Shown: positions 24,344-33,654, numbered from the stretch's first letter. The stretch is 64,000 bases of DNA from Streptacidiphilus sp041262165 (GCF_041262165.1 NZ_JBGCBY010000014.1:62001-126000), one strand, 5' to 3'. Translations and numbers: made by a program. Notes: a model not told the origin generated them from the sequence alone.

Positions 24344-25684
24344 GTGTCCACGCACTTCCACCCCCTCCGACTCACCGTCATCGGCACCGGCTACCTGGGC
24401 GCCACCCACGCCGCCTGTATGGCGGAGCTGGGCCACGAGGTACTCGGCGTCGACGTCGAACCGGACAAGATCTCCGCGCTGCAGGCGGGCCGTCTCCCCT
24501 TCTACGAGCCCGGGCTGGCAGAGCTGATCAGCAAGCACGTGGCCAGCGGCCGACTCCGGTTCACCACCTCCTACCAGGAGGCAGCGGAGTTCGGCGAGGT
24601 CCACTTCTCCTGCGTGGGCACTCCGCAGAAGAAGGGCGAGTCCGGTGCCGACCTGCGCTACGTCGACGCGGTCATCGACTCCCTCGCCCCGCATCTGACA
24701 CGCCCCACCGTGGTTGTCGGCAAGTCCACGGTCCCGGTGGGCACCGCCGAGCGCCTGGCCGAGCGCCTGACGGCACTCGCCCCGGTGGGCGCGCAGGCCC
24801 AGCTCGCCTGGAACCCCGAGTTCCTGCGCGAGGGCTTCGCGGTGGACGACACCCTGCGGCCCGACCGGCTGGTACTCGGCCTCCAGCAGGAGGGCTCCGC
24901 TGCCGAGGTTCTGCTCCGCCAGGTCTATGCACCGTTGTTGGACGCGGACATCCCGCTGGTCATCACCGATTTCTCGACCGCCGAACTGGTGAAGACGGCG
25001 GCCAACGCCTTCCTCGCCACCAAGATCTCCTTCATCAACGCGATGGCTGAGGTCTGCGAGGCAACCGGCGCCGACGTCACCCTGCTGTCCAAGTGCCTGT
25101 CCTATGACACCCGGATCGGCGGACGTTTCCTCAACGCCGGCGTGGGCTTCGGCGGCGGCTGCCTGCCCAAGGACATCCGCGCGTTCATGGCGCGTGCCGA
25201 CGAGCTCGGCGTGGACCAGGCCCTGGCCTTCCTCCGCGAGGTCGACTCCATCAACATGCGCCGTCGCGACCGGATGGTCGAGCTCGCCCGTGAACACTGC
25301 GACGGCAGCCTTCTCGGCCGCCGGATCGCTGTCTGGGGTGCCGCTTTCAAGCCGGACTCGGACGACATCCGGGACTCTCCCGCTCTCACCATCGCGGCGC
25401 GGCTGCAACTCCTCGGCGCCGAGGTGACCGTCTACGACCCCAAGGCGATGGACAATGCCCGCAAGATGTACCCCGGTCTCTCCTATGCCGATGATCCGCT
25501 CCAGGCAGCCCGCGGCGCACACCTGATCCTGCACCTCACCGAATGGCAGGAGTTCCGCGACCTGGATCCGGCCGCGGTGCGCAAGGTCGTCGCACGTCCA
25601 CAGCTCATCGACGGACGCAACGTCCTCGATCGCGATGACTGGAGGGCGGCGGGCTGGACCTGCCGTGCCCTCGGCCGCCCGTAG
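24344..25684 (+). CDS. ugd: UDP-glucose 6-dehydrogenase family
   Basis: 446 residues from a GTG with GAGG upstream. The N-terminal Rossmann motif TVIGTGYLGATHAACMAE, the central ANAFLATKISFIN segment, the catalytic Cys273 in GGGCLPKD and the C-terminal WGAAFKPDSDDIRDSP are classic for the UDP-glucose/GDP-mannose dehydrogenase family. It converts UDP-glucose to UDP-glucuronate, or possibly another nucleotide sugar to its uronate. Its place in the locus suggests a uronic acid in the polymer, or as a decoration. Confidence 0.9.
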   Translation: MSTHFHPLRLTVIGTGYLGATHAACMAELGHEVLGVDVEPDKISALQAGRLPFYEPGLAELISKHVASGRLRFTTSYQEAAEFGEVHFSCVGTPQKKGESGADLRYVDAVIDSLAPHLTRPTVVVGKSTVPVGTAERLAERLTALAPVGAQAQLAWNPEFLREGFAVDDTLRPDRLVLGLQQEGSAAEVLLRQVYAPLLDADIPLVITDFSTAELVKTAANAFLATKISFINAMAEVCEATGADVTLLSKCLSYDTRIGGRFLNAGVGFGGGCLPKDIRAFMARADELGVDQALAFLREVDSINMRRRDRMVELAREHCDGSLLGRRIAVWGAAFKPDSDDIRDSPALTIAARLQLLGAEVTVYDPKAMDNARKMYPGLSYADDPLQAARGAHLILHLTEWQEFRDLDPAAVRKVVARPQLIDGRNVLDRDDWRAAGWTCRALGRP

Positions 25685-25721
25685 ACCGCACCGTAGGCTG
25701 CCGAGCACAGTAGGAGAAGGC

Positions 25722-26519
25722 ATGCAGAACCCCGTTCGGGCACCCCATCAGTCGGCTCTGGAGATCCCCCCGTCCTGGGCCCAACTGCCGCTCACCGTCG
25801 TCATGCCGACGTACAACGAGGCGGCGAACCTGCCGCGCGTCGCCGAGCTCGTGATGAGCCTGCCGCTCCAGGGGCTGCATCTGAAGATCGTCGACGACTC
25901 GAGTCCGGACGGCACCGGCCGACTGGCCGAGGACCTGGTCGCGACGTACAACTCCGGCGGACAGCGACGTATGAGCGTGCTGCACCGTGCGGGCAAGGAC
26001 GGGCTCGGGCGCGCGTACGCTGCCGGAATGTCAGCAGCACTCGACGAAGGCGCCGAGTTCGTGGTGCAGATGGACGCCGACGGCAGCCACCCGGCGAGCG
26101 TCATCCCGCAGATGCTGGGGACCGCACTCTCGACGGGGGCAGGATTCGTGGTCGGCAGCCGGTACGTGGACGGCGGCTCACTCGACGAGGAGTGGGGCAA
26201 GCACCGGCGGGTGCTGTCGCGCTTCGCCAACCGCTATGCCCGTACCCTCCTGGACACCAGGATCCGTGACCTTACCGCGGGGTTCAACCTGTGGCGGGCC
26301 CGGACTCTGGAAGACATCGGCCTGGCCACGCTGAACAGCGCGGGCTACAGCTTCCAGGTGGAGTTGAAGTTCCTGGCAGTGCGCCGAGGGCACAACGGCG
26401 TGGAGATCCCGATCCGCTTCGAGGAGCGCACCGAAGGCGTCTCGAAAATGGACATGTCGACTCAGATCGAATCCGCGCTGACACCGCTTCGGCTGCGGAT
26501 GCGCAACCGCCGTCCGTGA
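25722..26519 (+). CDS. Polyprenol monophosphomannose synthase-like GT2
   Basis: 265 residues; ATG with AGGAGAAGG upstream. It shows VVMPTYNEAANLPR, IVDDSSPDGTG, QMDADGSHP and a C-terminal FEERTEGVSKM, the hallmarks of dolichyl/polyprenyl-phosphate beta-mannosyl (or glucosyl) transferases without a membrane domain. Its product, a polyprenyl-phosphate sugar, is the donor type used by GT-C enzymes, which fits the two GT39-type proteins of the same locus. Mannose versus glucose is not decided. Confidence 0.85.
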   Translation: MQNPVRAPHQSALEIPPSWAQLPLTVVMPTYNEAANLPRVAELVMSLPLQGLHLKIVDDSSPDGTGRLAEDLVATYNSGGQRRMSVLHRAGKDGLGRAYAAGMSAALDEGAEFVVQMDADGSHPASVIPQMLGTALSTGAGFVVGSRYVDGGSLDEEWGKHRRVLSRFANRYARTLLDTRIRDLTAGFNLWRARTLEDIGLATLNSAGYSFQVELKFLAVRRGHNGVEIPIRFEERTEGVSKMDMSTQIESALTPLRLRMRNRRP

Positions 26520-26535
26520 CCCGGTAGCCCAACAC

Positions 26536-26572
26536 GTCTGCCCTGGTCCGCGAGCACGGGACCAGGGCAGAC
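26536..26572. terminator. Bidirectional hairpin between convergent genes
   Basis: GTCTGCCCTGGTCC (26536-26549) and its exact complement (26559-26572) form a 14-bp stem with a 9-base loop, between the polysaccharide operon end and the Fe-S reductase stop at 26578. Confidence 0.8.
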
Positions 26573-26577
26573 GGCGG

Positions 26578-28812
26578 TCAGGAGTTGGCCGGCTCCGGTG
26601 CGGGCTCCTCGGCCGGGGCCCCGGGCAGCGCCTTCACCGAGTCGAGCAGCAGCTGGGCCACGTCCACGACCCGCAGGTTCTCCTTGGCAGCGCCCTCGCT
26701 CTTCTTGCCGTTGGCCGAGTCGGACAGCATCACCAGGCAGAACGGGCAGGCGGTGGAGATGATGTCGGGGTTCAGCGACAGCGCCTCGTCCACCCGCTCG
26801 GTGTTGATGCGCTTGCCGATCCGCTCCTCCATCCACATCCGCGCGCCACCGGCGCCGCAGCAGAAGCCGCGCTCCTTGTGACGGTGCATCTCCTCGTTGC
26901 GCAGTCCGGGGACGGCGGAGATGATCTCGCGCGGCGGCGTGTAGACCTTGTTGTGGCGGCCCAGGTAGCAGGGGTCGTGATAGGTGATCAGACCCTCGAC
27001 CGGGTTGACCGGCACGAGCTTGCCCTCGTCGATCAGGTGTTGCAGCAGCTGGGTGTGGTGGATGACCTCGAAGCGGCCGCCCAGCTGCGGGTACTCGTTG
27101 GCGAGGGTGTTGAAGCAGTGCGGGCAGGTCGCCACGATCCGCTTCGCCGGAGCGTCCTCCAGCGCCGTGTTGAGGGTCTCCACGTTCTGCGCGCCGAGCA
27201 TCTGGAACAGGAACTCGTTGCCCAGGCGGCGGGGGGAGTCACCGGTGCAGGTCTCCTCCTTGCCGAGGATCGCGAACTTCACGCCCGCGGTGTGCAGCAG
27301 CTCGGCGAAGGCCTTGGTGGTCTTCTTGGCCCGGTCCTCCAGGGCGCCGGCGCAGCCGACCCAGTAGAGGTACTCGACCTCGGTCGGGTCGATGTCCTCG
27401 CCGATGACGGGGACCTCGATGCCGGTCTCCTTCTTCAGCTCCTTCACCCAGTCCAGGCGGGCCTTGGTGGCCATGCCCCACGGGTTGCCCTTGTTCTCCA
27501 GGTTCTTGAGCATGGTCCCGGCCTCGGTCGGGAACGAGGACTCGATCATCACCTGGTAGCGGCGCATGTCGACGATGTGGTCGATGTGCTCGATGTCCAC
27601 CGGGCACTGCTCGACACAGGCGCCGCAGGTGGTGCAGGACCACAGCACGTCGGGGTCGATGACCCCGTTCTCCTCGGCGGTGCCGATGAGCGGGCGCTCG
27701 GCCTCGGCCAGCGCCGCCGCCGGGACGTTCGCCAGCTGCTCGGCGGTGGCGATCTCGTTGCCCTCGGCGTCCTTGCCGCCACCCGCGAGCAGGTACGGGG
27801 CCTTGGCGTAGGCGTGCTCCCGCAGATTCATGATCAGGAGCTTGGGGGAGAGCGGCTTGCCGGTGTTCCAGGCGGGGCACTGCGACTGGCAGCGACCGCA
27901 CTCGGTGCAGGTGGAGAAGTCCAGCAGGCCCTTCCAGGAGAACTGCTCGACCTGGGAGACGCCGAAGACGGCGTCGTCGGCCGGGTCCTCGAAGTCGATG
28001 GGCGTACCGCCCGAGGTCATCGGGCGCAGCTCGCCGAGGGCGACGTCGCCGTCCTCCTCGCGCTTGAAGTAGATGTTGAAGAAGGCGAGGAAGCGGTGCC
28101 AGGCCACACCCATCGAGGGGTTGAGGCCGATGGTGGTCGCCCAGCTGAAGGAGATCGTGATCTTCAGCATCGCGAAGAGGTAGATCAGGGTGTGCAGGGT
28201 GCCGACCGAGGTCCCGGAGAACGCCTTCACCAGCGGGTAGGTGATGAAGTAGCTGGCCTCGTAGTGGTTGACGCCCTCGAGCGCCCCCTCCAGGCCGCGC
28301 AGCACCAGGATGCAGATGCCGATGCCGAGGATGACGTACTCGACGAAGAACGCCTGCCAGGCGATGGAGCCGGCGAAGCGGCTCTTGCGTCCGGCCCGCC
28401 CCGGCAGCGACAGCAGGCGGATCACGATGAGCGTGAGGATGCCCAGCGTGGTGAGCGTGCCGACAAGCTCCTCGAAGACCAGGTAGGGGGCCCAGTGCCC
28501 GATCACCGGCAGCGCGTAGTTCGCGTCGAAGAGCTGCCCGAAGGCCGTCACCAGAGTGAGGATCAGGGTGAAGAAGCCGACAGCGACAAACCAGTGCGCG
28601 ACGCCGACGACGCCCCAGGTGATCATCCGGGTGTGGCCGAGGAACTCCTTGGCCACCGTTTTGACGCGCTGCACCGGATTCCCGGTACGGGTCCCGGCCG
28701 GCACGTCCGCGCCGAGCTTCACGAAGGTGTAAATGTAGAGGGCGGCGCGCGCGGCCAGCGCGGTACCGACCAGTGTCGTGACCAGTGAGATCACGATCGC
28801 GGCTAGCTGCAT
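26578..28812 (-). CDS. Membrane-bound (Fe-S) oxidoreductase, heterodisulfide-reductase type
   Basis: 744 residues from the ATG at 28812 with AAAGGGAG ahead. The N-terminal ~300 residues carry several membrane helices like the cytochrome b-type gamma subunit of nitrate/heterodisulfide reductases. Two 4Fe-4S clusters follow (CTECGRCQSQCP and CTTCGACVEQCP). The C-terminus holds two CCG-type domains (GCAGALEDR, CPHCFNT; CCGAGGARMW, ACPFCLVM). It resembles GlpC/HdrD-like electron-transfer proteins conserved in actinobacteria; the physiological partner is unknown. It is divergent from dnaK. Confidence 0.85.
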   Translation of the reverse strand: MQLAAIVISLVTTLVGTALAARAALYIYTFVKLGADVPAGTRTGNPVQRVKTVAKEFLGHTRMITWGVVGVAHWFVAVGFFTLILTLVTAFGQLFDANYALPVIGHWAPYLVFEELVGTLTTLGILTLIVIRLLSLPGRAGRKSRFAGSIAWQAFFVEYVILGIGICILVLRGLEGALEGVNHYEASYFITYPLVKAFSGTSVGTLHTLIYLFAMLKITISFSWATTIGLNPSMGVAWHRFLAFFNIYFKREEDGDVALGELRPMTSGGTPIDFEDPADDAVFGVSQVEQFSWKGLLDFSTCTECGRCQSQCPAWNTGKPLSPKLLIMNLREHAYAKAPYLLAGGGKDAEGNEIATAEQLANVPAAALAEAERPLIGTAEENGVIDPDVLWSCTTCGACVEQCPVDIEHIDHIVDMRRYQVMIESSFPTEAGTMLKNLENKGNPWGMATKARLDWVKELKKETGIEVPVIGEDIDPTEVEYLYWVGCAGALEDRAKKTTKAFAELLHTAGVKFAILGKEETCTGDSPRRLGNEFLFQMLGAQNVETLNTALEDAPAKRIVATCPHCFNTLANEYPQLGGRFEVIHHTQLLQHLIDEGKLVPVNPVEGLITYHDPCYLGRHNKVYTPPREIISAVPGLRNEEMHRHKERGFCCGAGGARMWMEERIGKRINTERVDEALSLNPDIISTACPFCLVMLSDSANGKKSEGAAKENLRVVDVAQLLLDSVKALPGAPAEEPAPEPANS

Positions 28813-29134
28813 CGGCGCTGCTCCCTTTCCTGGGTCTGCTGGCGTGGTTCCTGGTGGCCGTTCAGGGCCGGTGGCGACGTGGACCACGACGTAGCATACC
28901 GGCCAGTAACATTCGCTACCGCGTGAGCAATCTCCCACTGCTCACCTGCGGCGCCCCATTCTCCCCGTAGTGCGGACGCTCCGCACGCACCCCCCCTGGC
29001 GCTCGCGAGTTCAGCGCAGCGCGCGGCGGCGCGCTCTCGGCTGAGGTATCTGTGACGGCGGTCGCCCGGGGCGAGCCGGATCATAGGGCCGGAGCTGCCG
29101 GGATCGGCACCCCCTTAGGTAGGGGCTATATAAA
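28813..29134. promoter_or_regulatory. Region between the Fe-S reductase gene and the dnaK HAIR sites
   Basis: No gene is supported in these ~320 bases. An inverted repeat GTGAGCA (28923-28929) / TGCTCAC (28939-28945) with a 9-base spacer lies about 110 bases upstream of the reductase start and could be an operator for it. Confidence 0.35.
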
Positions 29135-29207
29135 GTTGAGCCTCACTCGCTCAGCTCTGTTGACCAATCAGGATCCATGAGGCACGCTTGAGCCTGTTCA
29201 GCTCAAC
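29135..29207 (+). promoter_or_regulatory. Two HAIR sites (HspR operators) upstream of dnaK
   Basis: HAIR-1 at 29135-29155 (GTTGAGC, 7-base spacer, GCTCAGC) and HAIR-2 at 29187-29207 (CTTGAGC, 7-base spacer, GCTCAAC) match the HspR-associated inverted repeat CTTGAGT-N7-ACTCAAG. A TATATA hexamer lies at 29127-29132 just upstream. HspR, encoded at the end of the operon, should repress here together with DnaK. Confidence 0.85.
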
Positions 29208-29228
29208 TTCCCTCTGGAGGGTTCCACG

Positions 29229-31085
29229 ATGGCTCGTGCGGTCGGAATCGACCTCGGTACGACGAACTCTGTCGTCAGCGTCCTCGAAGGCGGTGAGCCC
29301 ACCGTCATCACCAACGCAGAGGGCGCCCGGACCACACCGTCCGTCGTCGCCTTCGCCAAGAACGGCGAGGTCCTCGTAGGCGAGGTGGCCAAGCGCCAGG
29401 CGGTCACCAACGTCGACCGGACCATCAGGTCCGTGAAGCGTCACATGGGCACCGACTGGAAGGTGAACATCGACGGCAAGGACTTCACGCCGCAGCAGAT
29501 GAGCGCCTTCATCCTGCAGAAGCTGAAGCGCGACGCCGAGGCGTACCTGGGCGAGAAGGTCGCGGACGCGGTCATCACCGTCCCGGCGTACTTCAACGAC
29601 TCGGAGCGCCAGGCCACCAAGGAGGCCGGTGAGATCGCGGGCCTCAACGTCCTGCGTATCGTCAACGAGCCGACCGCCGCCGCGCTGGCCTACGGCCTGG
29701 ACAAGGACGACCAGACCATCCTCGTCTTTGACCTCGGCGGTGGCACCTTCGACGTGTCGCTGCTGGAGATCGGCGACGGCGTGGTCGAGGTCAAGGCCAC
29801 CAACGGTGACAACCACCTCGGTGGCGACGACTGGGACCAGCGGGTCATGGACCACCTGGTGAAGCAGTTCCAGAACGGCCACGGCGTCGACCTGTCCAAG
29901 GACAAGATGGCGCTGCAGCGTCTGCGCGAGGCGGCCGAGAAGGCGAAGATCGAGCTCTCGTCCTCGACCGAGACCACGATCAACCTGCCCTACATCACGG
30001 CCTCCGCCGAGGGCCCGCTGCACCTGGACGAGAAGCTCTCCCGCTCGCAGTTCCAGCAGCTCACCGCGGACCTCCTGGACCGTTGCAAGACCCCGTTCCA
30101 CAACGTCATCAAGGACGCCGGCATCGCGCTGTCCGAGATCGACCACGTGGTCCTGGTCGGCGGTTCCACCCGGATGCCCGCCGTCGCCGAGCTCGTCCGC
30201 GAGCTGACCGGCGGCAAGGAGCCCAACAAGGGCGTCAACCCGGACGAGGTCGTCGCCATCGGCGCGACCCTCCAGGCCGGCGTGCTCAAGGGTGAGGTCA
30301 AGGACGTCCTGCTGCTCGACGTCACCCCGCTGTCCCTCGGTATCGAGACCAAGGGCGGCATCATGACCAAGCTGATCGAGCGCAACACGACCATCCCGAC
30401 CAAGCGCTCCGAGATCTTCACCACGGCCGAGGACAACCAGCCGTCGGTGCAGATCCAGGTCTACCAGGGCGAGCGCGAGATCGCGGCGTACAACAAGAAG
30501 CTCGGCATGTTCGAGCTGACCGGCCTGCCGCCGGCCCCCCGTGGCCTGCCGCAGATCGAGGTCACCTTCGACATCGACGCCAACGGCATCATGCACGTCT
30601 CCGCCAAGGACCTCGGCACCGGCAAGGAGCAGCGCATGGCCGTCACCGGCGGCTCCGCCCTCCCCAAGGAGGACATCGCGCGGATGATGCGCGAGGCCGA
30701 GGAGTTCGCGGACGACGACCACCGCCGTCGCGAGGCCGCGGAGACCCGCAACACCGCCGAGCAGCTCGTCTACACGACCGAGAAGTTCGTCAAGGACAAC
30801 GAGGACAAGGTCCCCGGCGAGGTCAAGGATGAGGTCGCGGCCGCCGTCGCCGAGCTCAAGGAGAAGCTGAAGGGCGAGGACAGCGCCGCGATCCGCGAGG
30901 CCACCGAGAAGCTCTCGGCCACCTCGCAGAAGCTCGGCCAGGCCCTGTACGCGCAGGCCGGCGAGGGCGCGGCCGCGGCCGGCGGCCCGAGCGACGCCCC
31001 GCACGACGCGCCCGGCGCTGCCGAGGACGACGTGGTCGACGCCGAGATCGTCGACGACGAGAAGCGCGAGGGCGGTGCGAAGTGA
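29229..31085 (+). CDS. dnaK: Hsp70 chaperone DnaK
   Basis: 618 residues. The ATPase domain begins VGIDLGTTNSVVSVLEGG and contains the phosphate-binding VFDLGGGTFDVS and VVLVGGSTRMP motifs. The substrate-binding domain and helical lid follow, with an Ala/Gly-rich tail ending in acidic residues (DDVVDAEIVDDEK), as in actinobacterial DnaK. It is first in the dnaK-grpE-dnaJ-hspR operon and overlaps grpE by four bases (GTGA). DnaK also acts as co-repressor with HspR. Confidence 0.98.
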   Translation: MARAVGIDLGTTNSVVSVLEGGEPTVITNAEGARTTPSVVAFAKNGEVLVGEVAKRQAVTNVDRTIRSVKRHMGTDWKVNIDGKDFTPQQMSAFILQKLKRDAEAYLGEKVADAVITVPAYFNDSERQATKEAGEIAGLNVLRIVNEPTAAALAYGLDKDDQTILVFDLGGGTFDVSLLEIGDGVVEVKATNGDNHLGGDDWDQRVMDHLVKQFQNGHGVDLSKDKMALQRLREAAEKAKIELSSSTETTINLPYITASAEGPLHLDEKLSRSQFQQLTADLLDRCKTPFHNVIKDAGIALSEIDHVVLVGGSTRMPAVAELVRELTGGKEPNKGVNPDEVVAIGATLQAGVLKGEVKDVLLLDVTPLSLGIETKGGIMTKLIERNTTIPTKRSEIFTTAEDNQPSVQIQVYQGEREIAAYNKKLGMFELTGLPPAPRGLPQIEVTFDIDANGIMHVSAKDLGTGKEQRMAVTGGSALPKEDIARMMREAEEFADDDHRRREAAETRNTAEQLVYTTEKFVKDNEDKVPGEVKDEVAAAVAELKEKLKGEDSAAIREATEKLSATSQKLGQALYAQAGEGAAAAGGPSDAPHDAPGAAEDDVVDAEIVDDEKREGGAK

Positions 31086-31777
31086 CGGATGAGACGCAGG
31101 GCTTCACCGAGGAGCCCGGCGCCGACTCCGCCGCGAACGGAGACGGGAACGGGGCCGCCGGTAAGGCGGCCCCCGCCCCGGGCCCGGAGGCGAAGGGCGC
31201 CGGCGGTGCCGAGGAGCTGATCGAGGCCCGCAAGGCGCTCGCCGAGCGCACCGCGGATCTGCAGCGGCTCCAGGCCGAGTACCAGAACTACCGCAAGCGG
31301 GTCGAGCGGGATCGGGTGACGGTGCGTGAGATCGCCGTCGCGGCGCTGCTGGAGAACCTGCTGCCGGTGCTGGACGACATCGGCCGGGCGCGCGATCACG
31401 ACGAACTGACGGGCGGTTTCAAGTCCGTCGGCGAGTCGCTGGAGACCGTGGCCTCGAAGCTGGGGCTGCAGCAGTTCGGGAAGCAGGGCGAGCCCTTCGA
31501 CCCGCAGCTGCACGAGGCGCTGATGCACAGCTATTCGGCAGACGTCGACGAGACCACGTGCGTGCAGATCCTGCAGCCCGGGTACAAGATCGGCGAGCGG
31601 ATCATCCGTCCGGCCCGGGTCGCCGTGGCGGAGCCGGAGCCGGGTGCCGCGACGGACGCCGAGGTGTCGACGGCTCGGGACGCCAAGGCGTCCGGTGCCG
31701 CGGGCGACAAGGCTGCGACCGGATCGAACGGCTCGACCGACAAGGGCGCCAAGGGCGACGGTGACGGCGAGGACTGA
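31082..31777 (+). CDS. grpE: Nucleotide exchange factor GrpE
   Basis: 231 residues from a GTG overlapping the dnaK stop. A disordered Gly/Ala-rich N-terminus (1-40) precedes the coiled coil (ELIEARKALAERTADLQRL) and the signature YRKRVERDR; the beta-domain contains FDPQLHEALMH and ILQPGYKIGERIIRPA. The C-terminus is extended by a low-complexity Ala/Gly/Asp tail of about 45 residues. It releases ADP from DnaK. Confidence 0.97.
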   Translation: MTDETQGFTEEPGADSAANGDGNGAAGKAAPAPGPEAKGAGGAEELIEARKALAERTADLQRLQAEYQNYRKRVERDRVTVREIAVAALLENLLPVLDDIGRARDHDELTGGFKSVGESLETVASKLGLQQFGKQGEPFDPQLHEALMHSYSADVDETTCVQILQPGYKIGERIIRPARVAVAEPEPGAATDAEVSTARDAKASGAAGDKAATGSNGSTDKGAKGDGDGED

Positions 31778-31894
31778 CCCGATGGCCGTTGTGGGACCGT
31801 ACGCCGGTGACTCCGGGGTGCGGTCCCACGCTCCCATCACGATGATCAAAAGGCCTGACCGGTTCAGGCAGAGCGCGGGAAGGAGGCTAGTCCG

Positions 31895-33073
31895 TTGAGC
31901 AGCAAGGACTTCGTGGAGAAGGACTACTACAAGGTCCTCGGTGTACCCAAGGACGCCTCCAACGCGGAGATCAAGAAGGCCTACCGCAAGCTGGCCCGGG
32001 AGTTCCACCCGGACGCCAACAAGGGCGACCATGCCGCCGAGGAGCGCTTCAAGGAGATCTCCGAGGCCAATGACGTGCTCTCCGACCCCAAGCGGCGCAA
32101 GGAGTACGACGAGGCGCGGGCGCTCTTCGCCAACGGCGGGTTCCGTACCGGCGGAGGCGGCACCGGCGGCTTCGGCTTCGACTTCGGCGACCTGTTCGGC
32201 GGCAGCCAGCCGAGTGGCCAGGGCGGCACCTTCGGCGGCGGCGGAGGCGGCGGCATCGGCGATGTCTTCGGCGGGATCTTCAACCGGGGCGGCACCCGTA
32301 CGGCGCAGCCGAGGCGCGGCGCCGACGTCGAGTCCGACGTCACCCTGAGCTTCATCGAGGCCGTGGAGGGCACCACCGTCCCGCTGCGGATGACCAGTCA
32401 GGCGGCCTGCAAGACCTGTGCCGGCACCGGCGCCAAGGCCGGGACCACCCCGCGGGTCTGCCCGACCTGTGTGGGCACCGGTCACGTCCAGCGTGGGCAG
32501 GGCAACTTCGCCCTGTCGGACCCCTGCCGGGACTGCAAGGGCCGCGGCCTGATCGTGGACGACCCCTGCGAGGTCTGCCACGGCAGCGGCCGGGCGACCT
32601 CGGCCCGCACCATGCAGGTGCGGATTCCGGCCGGAGTCGCGGACAGCCAGCGGATCCGGCTCAAGGCGAAGGGCGCCCAGGGCGAACGCGGCGGACAGCC
32701 GGGCGACCTGTACGTCACCGTGCACGTCCAGGAGCACCCGGTGTTCGGTCGCAAGGGCGACAACCTGACCGTGACCGTTCCGGTGACCTTCCCGGAGGCC
32801 GCACTCGGCGGCACCATCCGGGTGCCCACCCTGGGTGGTCCCCCGGTCACCCTGAAGATCCCCGCCGGTACCGCCAACGGCCGTACCATGCGGGCACGCG
32901 GCAAGGGTGCTGTTCGCAAGGACGGCACGCGTGGCGACCTGCTGGTGACCGTGGAGATCGCCGTGCCGCCGGAGACCGAGGGCGAGGCGCTGGCGGCGCT
33001 GGAGAAGTACCGCGAGGCGACGACCGCGGAGAACCCGCGGGCGGCTCTGTTCAAGGCGGCTGAGGAGGCGTGA
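31895..33073 (+). CDS. dnaJ: Chaperone DnaJ
   Basis: 392 residues from a TTG with AAGGAGG upstream. The J domain (residues 9-75) contains HPD (EFHPDANKGD); a long Gly/Phe region follows (about 83-135). Four CxxCxGxG zinc repeats are visible (CKTCAGTG, CPTCVGTG, CRDCKGRG, CEVCHGSG), then the C-terminal substrate-binding domains. It is a type I (full) DnaJ. It lies 117 bases after grpE, in the HspR-regulated operon. Confidence 0.97.
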   Translation: MSSKDFVEKDYYKVLGVPKDASNAEIKKAYRKLAREFHPDANKGDHAAEERFKEISEANDVLSDPKRRKEYDEARALFANGGFRTGGGGTGGFGFDFGDLFGGSQPSGQGGTFGGGGGGGIGDVFGGIFNRGGTRTAQPRRGADVESDVTLSFIEAVEGTTVPLRMTSQAACKTCAGTGAKAGTTPRVCPTCVGTGHVQRGQGNFALSDPCRDCKGRGLIVDDPCEVCHGSGRATSARTMQVRIPAGVADSQRIRLKAKGAQGERGGQPGDLYVTVHVQEHPVFGRKGDNLTVTVPVTFPEAALGGTIRVPTLGGPPVTLKIPAGTANGRTMRARGKGAVRKDGTRGDLLVTVEIAVPPETEGEALAALEKYREATTAENPRAALFKAAEEA

Positions 33074-33077
33074 GGTG

Positions 33078-33629
33078 ATGGACGGCAACGGAACCGGTTC
33101 GCCCGGTCAGATCCCCGGTGGTGCGGGCCCGATCGGAGTGGGGCTCGGCACCGGACTGCCCGGCGGGCTGCCCGGCGGTCGCGGCGCACGCGGCGGTCCG
33201 GCCGGGTACCAGCTGACCGAGTACACCCCGGTGTACGTCATCTCGGTCGCTGCTCAGCTGAGCGGGCTGCACCCGCAGACGCTGCGGCAGTACGACCGGC
33301 TGGGCCTGGTCTGTCCCGACCGTACGGCCGGGCGCGGTCGGCGCTATTCGGCTCGGGACATCCAGCAGTTGCGCGAGGTGCAGCGGCTGTCCCAGGAGGA
33401 CGGCATCAACCTGGCCGGCATCAAGCGGATCATCGAGCTGGAGAACCAGGTGACCGCGCTGCAGACGCGGGTGGCCGAGCTCCAGGGCGAGGTGGCGAAC
33501 GCGGGTGTGGCGGCGACCCAGCGGGAGGCGGCGGTGCACGCCTCGTACCGGCGGGACCTGGTGCCCTATCAGCAGGTGCAGCAGAGCAGCGCGCTGGTGG
33601 TGTGGCGCCCGAGGCGGCGCGGGGAGTAG
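33078..33629 (+). CDS. hspR: Heat-shock repressor HspR (MerR family)
   Basis: 183 residues; ATG at 33078 preferred over the GTG three bases upstream because AGGAGG (33063-33068) is then nine bases away. A Gly/Pro-rich leader precedes the MerR helix-turn-helix (VISVAAQLSGLHPQTLRQYD, CPDRTAGRGRRYSARDI) and a coiled coil (IIELENQVTALQTRVAELQ). The C-terminal ALVVWRPRRR is typical of streptomycete HspR. It binds the HAIR sites upstream of dnaK and so autoregulates the operon. Confidence 0.95.
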   Translation: MDGNGTGSPGQIPGGAGPIGVGLGTGLPGGLPGGRGARGGPAGYQLTEYTPVYVISVAAQLSGLHPQTLRQYDRLGLVCPDRTAGRGRRYSARDIQQLREVQRLSQEDGINLAGIKRIIELENQVTALQTRVAELQGEVANAGVAATQREAAVHASYRRDLVPYQQVQQSSALVVWRPRRRGE

Positions 33630-33654
33630 CCGCTGCGGCGGTGCGCGGAGGTGA

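Noticed and set aside
26878..28788. 636-codon plus-strand frame opposite the Fe-S reductase
   Set aside because: Composition of Val/Leu/Gly/Asp/His repeats is typical of an antisense shadow; the minus strand encodes the Fe-S cluster motifs.
29151..31004. 617-codon minus-strand frame opposite dnaK
   Set aside because: A mirror frame of the highly biased dnaK codons; dnaK itself is certain.
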